DNA of 30,575 bases from an uncultured Bacteroidaceae bacterium (GTDB lineage: Bacteria > Bacteroidota > Bacteroidia > Bacteroidales > Bacteroidaceae): positions 1 through 30,575 of the forward strand of contig CAJGCU010000012.1 in NCBI GenBank assembly GCA_904501945.1, written 5' to 3'. Below are positions 23,542 through 30,575 of the stretch, piece by piece. The notes under the pieces were generated by a model. It was given only the letters and a program-made list of their open reading frames with translations, was not told the origin of the DNA and made no database searches. The translations under genes were made by a program, and so were the position numbers. Every line of letters starts with the position of its first letter. The first letter of the stretch is position 1.

Positions 23542-25656
23542 ATGAGACGATACCTCTGGGCTTTGTTGACGATTTTTTCGTTTTGTTCTTGTCCGACAGC
23601 GTTGGCGCAGGAAAAACCTATGGCACTTTGGTTTAGATTTGATGACCGATTTGTCGAGAATGAAAAGATAGACCTCGAAAATGTCGATTCGCTGGAGTTC
23701 ACTAAAACCATGCTGAAACGGTATAAGTATCTGCCATCAAGTAATAAGGTTTTGTCATTGTCAAAGTCTTATCGCACGAACGGAGAATACCACTTGGATG
23801 AGGAGGAGCGTACTTTGGTAAAGCCGGGTGCTTATTCCGGTGTGGATTTTACCAAAGAGTCATCTCAATGGTGTTTTCAGCGTTCGATGGAATCGGAACA
23901 TTTCGTTTGTTTTTGGGAGAATGGCCTGACGCTGAAAAATAACTCTATTACCTATAACAATTATACCGTCAATGTAAAGTCACTTCTCGACAATGGTGAG
24001 AAGATATGGAAAAAGTATGTAGAGGAACTGGGATTCCTAGAGCCAGGGCAATCGCTGACTGATGAGCACAAAATCTGCATGTTCATCGTGAAGACAGCTT
24101 GGGACGGCAACGCTTGGCGTGCTGATGGTTCGGGCGAGGACGGTATGGTGTGGTACTATGACGGAACGTCTAAGAAGAGTAAGTCCTATAAAGTGGGTTT
24201 GTTCCATTGTACGCCTTGGGCGGCTTCTGCCGAAGGAGGGCATACGGCTGCGCATGAGATAGGACATGTATTTCAGTATCTTGTCAGTGCCGACTACGCA
24301 GTTGTGAAAAACAAGTCAGAGTGGGACTATGGTTGGCGATGGGGATTTGGTGACAATGCTTCAGGAGGCTGTGCCTGGTGGGAATGCTGTGCACAGTGGC
24401 AGGCGTTTCAGGTGTTCCCTGCTACGGTTTTCACCAACTATCGTTATGACGAATATGTGTCCTCTGCTTACAAGAACTTGATGCACGAGGACTATCGTTA
24501 TGCCAACTATTTTATTCAATATTACTGGTGTCAGCTGAATGGACAAGATTTTATCGGAAAGATGTGGCGTGCAACCAAACGTCCGGAAGACCCAGTGGAG
24601 ACCTATCAGCGTATGACTGGTGCATCGCAGGATGATTTCAACAAGATGATGTTTGATTACGCTTGCCGTGCAGCCACATGGGATATAGACGGTCTTCGCG
24701 AGCGAGGAAAGAACTATCAGAATGCATTTTCTACGACGCTCACTCATGTAGAGGGAACAGACAATACTTATGCTGTGTCGGCAGATTGCTGTCCGCAGAA
24801 CTATGGTTTCAATATCATTCCTCTCAAAGGAATTAAAGGCGGCACTGCTGTCAAGGTGGCTTTCAAAGGTATAGCAGGGGCTTCGGGCTATCGGAAAATC
24901 AAGACCGAAAAGGCTGGCTGGCGTTATGGTTTCGTGGCGCAAACAACTGATGGCGAACGCGTATATGGCACCATGTATAGCGACAAAGAAGGAACGGCTG
25001 AAATGATGCTGCCTGAAAACGTGAGCAGGGCATGGCTGGTTGTTACTGGTGCGCCAACAGAACATTGGCGTCATCCGTGGGATGATGATGCATCTAACGA
25101 TGAGCAGTGGCCTTATCAGGTGGCTTTTGAGAATTGTTCTGCTGTTGGGGCAACGCGTACATATGGCGAATTTCCAGAAGATTATGTCCGCAAAGATTCG
25201 GTAGTTGTTATCAATGCCGATTTGGCTTACAGCTCAAGCGACTATTCAAGTGTGCGTGTACAATATGATACAGATGCAATCTGTCAGGCTCTCGGAGTTA
25301 GTACGGCAAAATTGAAAACCGTCAAGTGCAGCTCTTCCAGCAAGGGCGTGAAAGGCACACTGGATTTTGTTGGCATCGGTGCCAATGGCAGCATCACCTA
25401 TGGACCGACAACTTCGACGTCAAGTTCCACTTGCTATGGCCATTGGTTTAATGCAACTGGCAACGTTGTTGGTTATAACAATTCTTCAGCAGTCTTTGCC
25501 GAAATGTATCCTGATAAGTTTGGCTGCTATGTGGGTCAATACCCTGGCAATCTGAAAAAAGGAAAAACTTACATTGTGCGCCAGGCTGTCATATACAACC
25601 ATACGGATGGCAAAAAATATCGGGTGACAATGGAAGTGCATCTGAATGTAAAGTGA
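23542..25656 (+). CDS. Secreted HExxH protein, DUF6055/DUF4859-like
   Basis: This 704-residue protein has a signal peptide (about 1-22, ending ALA). The central region resembles DUF6055 and contains HTAAHEIGHVF with His238-Glu239-His242, the zinc signature of metallopeptidases. A Glu in GGCAWWECCAQW about 40 residues later is a possible third ligand, as in gluzincins. The last 150 residues (about 555-704) resemble DUF4859, a beta-rich domain of Bacteroidetes surface proteins, and contain many Ser/Thr and aromatic residues. The early motif IDLENVDSLEF links it to the N-terminal unit of the preceding gene product. No type IX sorting domain is visible at its end. Peptide or glycoprotein cleavage outside the cell is inferred; the domain names are from memory. 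Confidence 0.8.
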   Translation: MRRYLWALLTIFSFCSCPTALAQEKPMALWFRFDDRFVENEKIDLENVDSLEFTKTMLKRYKYLPSSNKVLSLSKSYRTNGEYHLDEEERTLVKPGAYSGVDFTKESSQWCFQRSMESEHFVCFWENGLTLKNNSITYNNYTVNVKSLLDNGEKIWKKYVEELGFLEPGQSLTDEHKICMFIVKTAWDGNAWRADGSGEDGMVWYYDGTSKKSKSYKVGLFHCTPWAASAEGGHTAAHEIGHVFQYLVSADYAVVKNKSEWDYGWRWGFGDNASGGCAWWECCAQWQAFQVFPATVFTNYRYDEYVSSAYKNLMHEDYRYANYFIQYYWCQLNGQDFIGKMWRATKRPEDPVETYQRMTGASQDDFNKMMFDYACRAATWDIDGLRERGKNYQNAFSTTLTHVEGTDNTYAVSADCCPQNYGFNIIPLKGIKGGTAVKVAFKGIAGASGYRKIKTEKAGWRYGFVAQTTDGERVYGTMYSDKEGTAEMMLPENVSRAWLVVTGAPTEHWRHPWDDDASNDEQWPYQVAFENCSAVGATRTYGEFPEDYVRKDSVVVINADLAYSSSDYSSVRVQYDTDAICQALGVSTAKLKTVKCSSSSKGVKGTLDFVGIGANGSITYGPTTSTSSSTCYGHWFNATGNVVGYNNSSAVFAEMYPDKFGCYVGQYPGNLKKGKTYIVRQAVIYNHTDGKKYRVTMEVHLNVK

Positions 25657-25763
25657 AATACTTCACTTCCTCATTTGTCTTCATCGAATGTATGTCTTGC
25701 GAGTCAAGGATTGATGCCAACGTGCTCTCCGTTTGAAGACTATTCGTGTTTATTTTATAAAGA

Positions 25764-25791
25764 AAAATCCCTCCGAATTCGGAGGGATTTT
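25764..25791. terminator. Perfect 28-bp palindromic terminator
   Basis: AAAATCCCTCCGAA (25764-25777) is exactly complementary to 25778-25791, with A-rich left and T-rich right ends. It follows the secreted metalloprotease-like gene by about 107 bases and can work in both directions. Confidence 0.85.
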
Positions 25792-25800
25792 ATTCCCCAA

Positions 25801-25908
25801 TCTAGTCAAGGTGTATCATCCTCCCGCTCTTCCTAATCATCCGCAACGGGATTGGTTTTTGACTAGACCGCCTCACGGTCGATTACAGGGATTTGGAGGA
25901 TTAGGAAG
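25801..25908. repeat. Interleaved inverted repeats, possible pseudoknot
   Basis: TCTAGTCAA (25801-25809) pairs with TTGACTAGA (25859-25867). CTTCCTAATC (25829-25838) pairs with GATTAGGAAG (25899-25908). The pairs are interleaved, not nested. A small hairpin, GACCG (25866-25870) with CGGTC (25876-25880), sits between them. Confidence 0.5.
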
Positions 25909-26087
25909 GTTTTGGGGGATTAAATGGTTTTACGGTTAGACTGTTATGAGGTTGTTTTATGAGTAGTTAAAGTAGTTCGGTAGTTAGAGTCGTTAAGCCG
26001 AATGTAGGAGAATGTTACTAAAAAATATCAATATCAATTCTCTATTGTCAATTCGATAAAATTATCAATTTTCCACGTTCGGATGAA

Positions 26088-27923
26088 CTACTTAACATAT
26101 CGACCTATAAAATCCAAAATTTTTTCATCTTCATTGGTACTAAGGATGCAAGTTCCTTCAGGAGAGTATATTTCATAGCTGCAGGCATTAGAATAATTCT
26201 GATATGGAATCACAGACTGATACGGAGCCATTTCCCCTGTATAGTGCTCTCCGGGTCGATTGGATACAAACTCATACCAGTTTTCGTAATCAGTTTGATT
26301 ATAATCGCAGTCGATACAAACGAATACAATCTTCTTGGAATCATATCTCGTAGCCATCTCTCCAATCTTGTCAAGGCTGAGTACATTTTTCGGCTTACTT
26401 TTATCGTAAGCAGTGAAAACAACTGTTTTCCCTTTATATTCGTCCAGTATCATCTGTCGAAGCTGCTCTGTGTCTATTACTTCTCCGTACTTGTCAAAGT
26501 GCACATGAGGAGTGTTGTTCATGCGTTCAGCTTTCTGGTTCCATCGTCTGAGGGCGGCAAGCTGATAAGCTTTCAGTTCAGGATCATCAACTTGGCCGTA
26601 AGACTTGCGACCATCAATGCTGTACCCTATCGCTTCCGCAAGTTTGTACACATCTTTATTATATGTGTTCAAGACACCATCCGTACCCTTAAACTGGCTC
26701 TCATCCCAACGGAACTTATATGCAGTGATGAACTGGGGACAAAGCGTCATTCTTTCCCCAGCAAAGATGCTTTTCTCGACATTTGCTGACGCCCCGACAA
26801 AATCATTAGTCGCAAGGTTTCGTGTGGCAGATGGATTTTCAAAAGCCTCTTTCAGTACACCGATGGTTTTTCCCTTCACATAGTTATTCAGCAAATAATT
26901 GTGCTCCAGAAAAAGATAACCGTTAATCAGATGAAGCAACTCTCTTGTCGTTTGTGAATAGTCAGAAAACTCTATCTTGTTGCGCCTCTGACCATACTCT
27001 TCACTCACCGTTTGTGAAAGTGGCGTTTTTGAGGAGAACAGGGAATCGAAATGGGCGGTACTGTTGTCATAGCCAGCTGCCAGATGTCTGGCTCCTTTCA
27101 CATTCAGTTCATAGTGGGTGTTGGCAAATGCGCCCTTGAAGCCTACTGCGGCAAAATCGTCTTGTGCTGCACCCATATCCATCAGGATTGAAACATCTTC
27201 ACCAGGAATCAGCAGAATGGGAAACGGTGAAGCTCCATCGATACTGATGAATGCCGTCAGAGGAAAACAAGGGTGCAGCCTCAGGACAGCTGTGCCATCT
27301 TCCTCTATGGGAAAACGCTTGAATCCCGTTCCCTTTCCGCTGTCCATCATGACAGACTCCAGACGGATGCTGCGTCCTGCCTCTGGCGTATAGTTCAGTA
27401 TATTAATGTTGACAAATGTGGAATCATCACTGAAGCTGGAGAAGGGCAGTTCGCCATCTTTGCTGTAGCTCACATCCTTCCATTCCTCGGGAATGATCGT
27501 CTTCAAGTCACCCTTGTCTTTCCTGATGTTGCAGAGTTTCCAAGCACCAGTAGCTTCACCTTCCACAAAGTGCAGCAGCCGCGTGTCGGCAGGCAGGGGT
27601 TCAAACTGCATGGCGAAGTGCACCCTGCCGCTGTCGGGCATGGCATATTCCTTGTCCATGCCGAGGCGAGACACCTTCTTGATGGCATACTGCTTGCCAT
27701 CGGCTGACAGGTAGGCATCAGACGACACCTTCACGGATGTCCCTTCTGGCGCAGCCGCTGTCACGTGCATCACGGTTTTTCCCTTCTCAAATTCCACCTT
27801 GTCAATGGTAAGGGTTGACGTGTTTGAATAACCCACGAATGGGGATGTCCATTCTGCTTTCTGAGCGAACAATGGCATTGCTCCTATCAAGAACAGAGCC
27901 TGTACGATTATAGATTTTTTCAT
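26088..27923 (-). CDS. Secreted thioredoxin-fold protein without canonical CxxC
   Basis: This 611-residue protein has a signal peptide (about 1-20, ending LFA). The N-terminal part (about 25-200), with SGRVHFAMQFEPLPADTRLLHFVEG, matches a domain found ahead of TlpA-like thioredoxins in Bacteroidales. The last 130 residues look like a thioredoxin fold: GKTVVFTAYDKSKPKNV stands where the WxxWCxxC active site would be, so the redox motif is missing there. A CIDC pair occurs later, at 536-539, in what should be a strand. The C-terminus EIYSPEGTCILST resembles that of the partial gene at 30331-30575. It lies 11 bases after a small lipoprotein gene on the same strand. A binding or degenerate role is inferred. 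Confidence 0.75.
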   Translation of the reverse strand: MKKSIIVQALFLIGAMPLFAQKAEWTSPFVGYSNTSTLTIDKVEFEKGKTVMHVTAAAPEGTSVKVSSDAYLSADGKQYAIKKVSRLGMDKEYAMPDSGRVHFAMQFEPLPADTRLLHFVEGEATGAWKLCNIRKDKGDLKTIIPEEWKDVSYSKDGELPFSSFSDDSTFVNINILNYTPEAGRSIRLESVMMDSGKGTGFKRFPIEEDGTAVLRLHPCFPLTAFISIDGASPFPILLIPGEDVSILMDMGAAQDDFAAVGFKGAFANTHYELNVKGARHLAAGYDNSTAHFDSLFSSKTPLSQTVSEEYGQRRNKIEFSDYSQTTRELLHLINGYLFLEHNYLLNNYVKGKTIGVLKEAFENPSATRNLATNDFVGASANVEKSIFAGERMTLCPQFITAYKFRWDESQFKGTDGVLNTYNKDVYKLAEAIGYSIDGRKSYGQVDDPELKAYQLAALRRWNQKAERMNNTPHVHFDKYGEVIDTEQLRQMILDEYKGKTVVFTAYDKSKPKNVLSLDKIGEMATRYDSKKIVFVCIDCDYNQTDYENWYEFVSNRPGEHYTGEMAPYQSVIPYQNYSNACSYEIYSPEGTCILSTNEDEKILDFIGRYVK

Positions 27924-27934
27924 ACACGAAGATT

Positions 27935-28468
27935 TTATTGTATATAATTATCTGGAATGTTAACTTCAAAATCCCTGAGAACAGGTACTGTGTCACCTAA
28001 CTCATATTTATATAAACCATTTCCCAATTCTATTCTTGCAGCTCTTCTAATGTATATTCTAAAATCAGGAATTGTAATTTTATTGAAATGGATTTGGGGT
28101 CCACTTTCTGTTAGGTAGGTTACATATTCAATATTAGGTACTTTTCTCTCAATGCCTAAAGAATCTGTATACGTCTGATATCCACCTGCATTACGATAAC
28201 CTAAATAAGTAACTTTGGGGCGTATTTCTACCCACATACCAGAATTCCACGAAACCTCAAAATCTATACGCAAACCTTCATACGCAATTTCTTTCATACA
28301 AGAACCTCTCTCATAACGTGTTTCTGGTCCTCTCGGCATAATGCCATCTGCCCTTGTGAACAGGCCGTCTTCATAAAACTCGTCGTCTTGGCTGCATGAT
28401 GCAAGCATGATAACTGTGGCAGCCACGAACATGGTGGCAAAGATAGCACAAAAATTTGGTTTTTTCAT
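27935..28468 (-). CDS. Small lipoprotein of unknown function
   Basis: This 177-residue protein has a lipoprotein signal with the lipobox LASC (Cys25), followed by SQDDEFYEDG, an acidic stretch that commonly favours surface export in Bacteroidetes lipoproteins. The remainder is beta-rich, with alternating aromatic and polar residues, and contains one further Cys (in ERGSCMKE). I recognise no domain. Its DNA is markedly AT-rich compared with the GC-rich gene upstream on the same strand. It is the first of two genes with the thioredoxin-fold protein, separated by 11 bases, so the two probably act together at the envelope. No promoter matching the consensus was found in the 122 bases before it. 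Confidence 0.7.
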   Translation of the reverse strand: MKKPNFCAIFATMFVAATVIMLASCSQDDEFYEDGLFTRADGIMPRGPETRYERGSCMKEIAYEGLRIDFEVSWNSGMWVEIRPKVTYLGYRNAGGYQTYTDSLGIERKVPNIEYVTYLTESGPQIHFNKITIPDFRIYIRRAARIELGNGLYKYELGDTVPVLRDFEVNIPDNYIQ

Positions 28469-28590
28469 ATAAACAATAGTTTTAAAAATTTATTTCTCCT
28501 ACTCTTCTCGTTTTTCGGTTTCACGCCTTTGTTCCAGTGAGGTCTGGTAGAGTGAGTCTCAAACAAATACATGAGCATTTAATTCCTCAC

Positions 28591-30150
28591 TTATTTGCAA
28601 TTCTCCTTAATTTGCCAAATGGCAGAAGAATATACTTTGATGTCCTTATCGGCTATCTGCCGGGCAATGGCGTTGCGCCTTTCCTCATCGCCTGTGAGGT
28701 CATAGACCTTGTAGAGTCCTTCGAGCGGAGCGAAGCGGACGGGACACATGGCGCATGCAGCCTCGTAGTGCACGATGGCATCAGGGTATTCCTCCCGATA
28801 GCTACAGATGTCGCCAGCCAGCAGCTCGCGGTTATACCCGTTCCAGTGCTGTCCGCATTCCTCTATCAGACGTGCAGCCCTGTCCAAGTCACCACGCTTG
28901 AAGGATGCCATGGCATAGCTGTAGAGAAAGGCGGGATTGCGTTTGAAATAGGAATGCAGTTCCTCATACTCTTCCAAGGCGGCAACATCCCTGAATGAAT
29001 GGCGATAGGCACGGTACCAGCGATGCTCCTGCACTGCGTCAACAACGGCAGCGCCAAGAACAAGGAAAAAGAACAGCGGCAGGAGATAAGAGGAAGCGGC
29101 ATGCTTCTGCCAGCGGCGGAGCACGCTCCTTAACGCACAGAGCGCAGCCGCTCCAACCGTCAGCCACGCGATGGGGTAATAGAATGGATAGGAGAAGCAA
29201 GAGAACACCAGTATGGCAAGTACAGGCAGCAGGAAGGGGCGCATCCTCCTGTCGCCGCGCCGCCACCTCCACAGAGGGAGCACAAGCAGCAGAAACAGCA
29301 GGAGAGGAGCTGCAATGCCATAGTTCACCCACACATGCACAAACTCGTTCAGCGGATGATGTATCTCATCAGCCAGCATGGCATATTCACTGCCGGGATG
29401 CTCCCTGAAGAAGTCCGCTTGCCGCAGCATGTATTCACGCTCAAATCCCCTATGCCCATGCCCTATAAGGGGATGCTCCGCCACCAGTTCCCACGAGCGT
29501 TGCAAGATAAAGGCGCGCCCCGAGGTGGATGCCGTTTTGTGGGAAGCGACATAGAGCAGCGTGCCAGCCAGCAGTGCCAGCGCCAGCACTCCGTAGAGAA
29601 CACAGCGCAAGCCTTTCCTGCGGACAAGCCGGTGTGCCAGCAGGCATAGCCCGATGATGCCATCAAGCGCAAGGCATATCAGTCCGGTCCGCGACTGCGT
29701 GAGCAACAGCACTGCGACAAACAGAATGGCTGCCGCCCCATAGAGCGCCAGCCATTTCCGTTCCCTATTGCCCATTGCCAGCATGACCGCAATAGGAATG
29801 GCGATGCACAAGTGCAGCGCCAGTTCTGCGGGATTGCCCAGTGTTCCCACCTCGCCAACAGGCCGCAGTCCGTCCTTCACGATACAGACAACGACCCACA
29901 GGCATTCGAGAGCCGTGGCTATCGTGAACACCTTGCCGAACGAGGCCAACGCCCCTATGCCGTCAGGCAAGGGCTTGCCGCGCAGCCATGTCACAGCGGC
30001 AAGCAGCCCCGTCACCGCCAGCACCGAGACAAACAGATACCACTTGGGCAGCAAGCGTGCATCGGTGAACAGATAGACGGGAGGCGTGTAACATGAGAAG
30101 CATATACAAGCCAACAGTATGTCGGAATAGATTTTCACTTTGAGGTTCAA
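28591..30150 (-). CDS. O-antigen-ligase-like membrane protein with C-terminal repeat domain
   Basis: This 519-residue protein has about ten membrane segments (from 10 to roughly 390), then a soluble helical region (about 395-515) resembling tetratricopeptide repeats (YSYAMASFKRGDLDRAARLIEECG, YPDAIVHYEAACAMCP). Wzy/WaaL-type motifs are visible: LTQSRTGLI near 150-157, and a large loop with GRAFILQRSWELVAEHPLIGHG and HHPLNEFVHVWVNYG, His264-His265 being the likely ligase histidines. Such proteins join a lipid-linked glycan to lipid A, another glycan or a protein. The start is TTG at 30150; GTG at 30138 is the alternative, and no ATG fits. No sugar-transfer genes are nearby. GC content is well above that of its neighbours. 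Confidence 0.78.
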   Translation of the reverse strand: MNLKVKIYSDILLACICFSCYTPPVYLFTDARLLPKWYLFVSVLAVTGLLAAVTWLRGKPLPDGIGALASFGKVFTIATALECLWVVVCIVKDGLRPVGEVGTLGNPAELALHLCIAIPIAVMLAMGNRERKWLALYGAAAILFVAVLLLTQSRTGLICLALDGIIGLCLLAHRLVRRKGLRCVLYGVLALALLAGTLLYVASHKTASTSGRAFILQRSWELVAEHPLIGHGHRGFEREYMLRQADFFREHPGSEYAMLADEIHHPLNEFVHVWVNYGIAAPLLLFLLLVLPLWRWRRGDRRMRPFLLPVLAILVFSCFSYPFYYPIAWLTVGAAALCALRSVLRRWQKHAASSYLLPLFFFLVLGAAVVDAVQEHRWYRAYRHSFRDVAALEEYEELHSYFKRNPAFLYSYAMASFKRGDLDRAARLIEECGQHWNGYNRELLAGDICSYREEYPDAIVHYEAACAMCPVRFAPLEGLYKVYDLTGDEERRNAIARQIADKDIKVYSSAIWQIKENCK

Positions 30151-30220
30151 TGTATATTATTTTATGGGTATGATTCTCTATTGGCTGATACAAAACGTTT
30201 TTGAGTGAGAAACTGGGCTT

Positions 30221-30309
30221 AAAGGAAAAAGAGGAAGATAGAAGACGGATGTTGTGTGACGTTTTCATGTATTGTTCTCCATCTCCTTTTATCTTCTTCT
30301 TTCTCCTTT
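30221..30309. repeat. Long imperfect inverted repeat before the ligase-like gene
   Basis: The purine-rich 24 bases 30221-30244 are complementary to 30286-30309 at 21 of 24 positions, around a 41-base loop. The mismatches include possible G-U pairs. It lies between the stop at 30331 and the start at 30150 on the minus strand, so it may terminate or attenuate transcription. Confidence 0.55.
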
Positions 30310-30330
30310 CAAAAACACTCTAGACTCTCA

Positions 30331-30575
30331 TTACTTCAGTAATTTCTCGATTGCCTTGAAAGCCTCTTCCTTATTGTCGGTCTTCAGCATGCAAGTGCCG
30401 TCTGGAGAATGAATTTCCACGTAGAAATCGGGGATGTCGTCAAACAATGAAGACAATGAAAATTCCGAGTGTTGAATCAAGCCTATGCCCGAATAATGCT
30501 CGCCATGCACAGTCTTTGCTTTTTGTGCCCAATGAATCAAGCCGTTTAACGGATTATGGAAATGGGCAAAAACAA
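30331..30575 (-). CDS. C-terminal part of a second thioredoxin-fold-like secreted protein
   Basis: The frame is open to the window edge, so the gene begins beyond 30575; about 80 residues are visible. The end GEHYSG...EIHSPDGTCMLKTDNKEEAF lines up with GEHYTG...EIYSPEGTCILSTNEDEKIL of the protein encoded at 26088-27923, so the two are paralogs. The visible text, VFAHFHNPLNG and HWAQKAK, holds no CxxC, but the position of the usual active site lies outside the window. A TTG at 30540 is internal and is not a start. Confidence 0.65.
   Translation of the reverse strand, partial: VFAHFHNPLNGLIHWAQKAKTVHGEHYSGIGLIQHSEFSLSSLFDDIPDFYVEIHSPDGTCMLKTDNKEEAFKAIEKLLK

Larger units (their letters stand above)
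25657..26087. other. Structured intergenic region
   Basis: No gene is visible in these 431 bases. A strong terminator lies at 25764-25791, and a set of interleaved inverted repeats lies at 25801-25908. The rest (25909-26087) is AT-rich with short GTAGTT-type repetitions near 25962-25990 and shows no clear element. Confidence 0.65.

Noticed and set aside
24361..25074. 237-codon minus-strand frame inside the HExxH gene
   Set aside because: It is antisense to a protein with clear domains and has no own features.

Overview
The window reads as a chromosomal segment of a Bacteroidales bacterium, most like Prevotella or a close relative. Four good promoters have the Bacteroidetes form (TTTG or TTG, 19-20 bases, then TAnnTTTG). 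Shine-Dalgarno sites are mostly absent. The gene content is typical of the phylum: a PorX-type response regulator of type IX secretion, secreted proteins with Bacteroidetes-only domains, GH78, and thioredoxin-like secreted proteins. Most of the window has moderate GC by eye. The gene at 28591-30150 is clearly GC-richer and its neighbour at 27935-28468 clearly AT-richer. I see no tRNA, rRNA, CRISPR array or transposase gene.

Layout. (1) 1-5082, plus strand: the 3' end of a repeat-type protein that may be PorW/SprE-like, a secreted GH78 alpha-L-rhamnosidase, porX with its own promoter, tsaE, and a palindromic terminator. (2) 5090-9900, minus strand: a dnaE-trxA-small acidic protein operon ending in a perfect 72-bp palindrome, then a short DUF4595-like fragment. 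(3) 10112-16261, plus strand: a compact row rpoN, PAP2-like membrane protein, purE, ispG, coaX, followed by two unknown membrane proteins. IspG appears to have a much reduced insert domain for this phylum. (4) 16465-16852: a non-coding MITE-like repeat with terminal inverted repeats and strong internal secondary structure. (5) 16947-20915, minus strand: a NapH-like/polyferredoxin fusion, a Tat-exported Fe-S aldo/keto reductase lipoprotein, tatA and tatC. (6) 21313-25656, plus strand: cysS, a two-helix membrane peptide, a secreted protein with a sorting-domain-like C-terminus, and a large secreted HExxH protein. (7) 25657-26087: a structured intergenic region. (8) 26088-30575, minus strand: two related thioredoxin-fold secreted proteins without a canonical CxxC, a small lipoprotein, and an O-antigen-ligase-like protein with a C-terminal repeat domain.

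How the genes work together. The most coherent unit is region 5. The membrane ferredoxin protein carries an internal twin-arginine segment between two sets of Fe-S clusters. Its stop overlaps the start of a reductase with its own twin-arginine lipoprotein signal, and the Tat translocase genes follow. I infer an electron path from cytoplasmic Fe-S clusters through the membrane to a periplasmic Fe-S aldo/keto reductase, packaged with its own exporter. Region 1 (PorX) and region 6 (a possible type IX cargo) suggest a functional type IX secretion system encoded elsewhere. Region 8 looks like accessory cell-envelope DNA of mixed origin.
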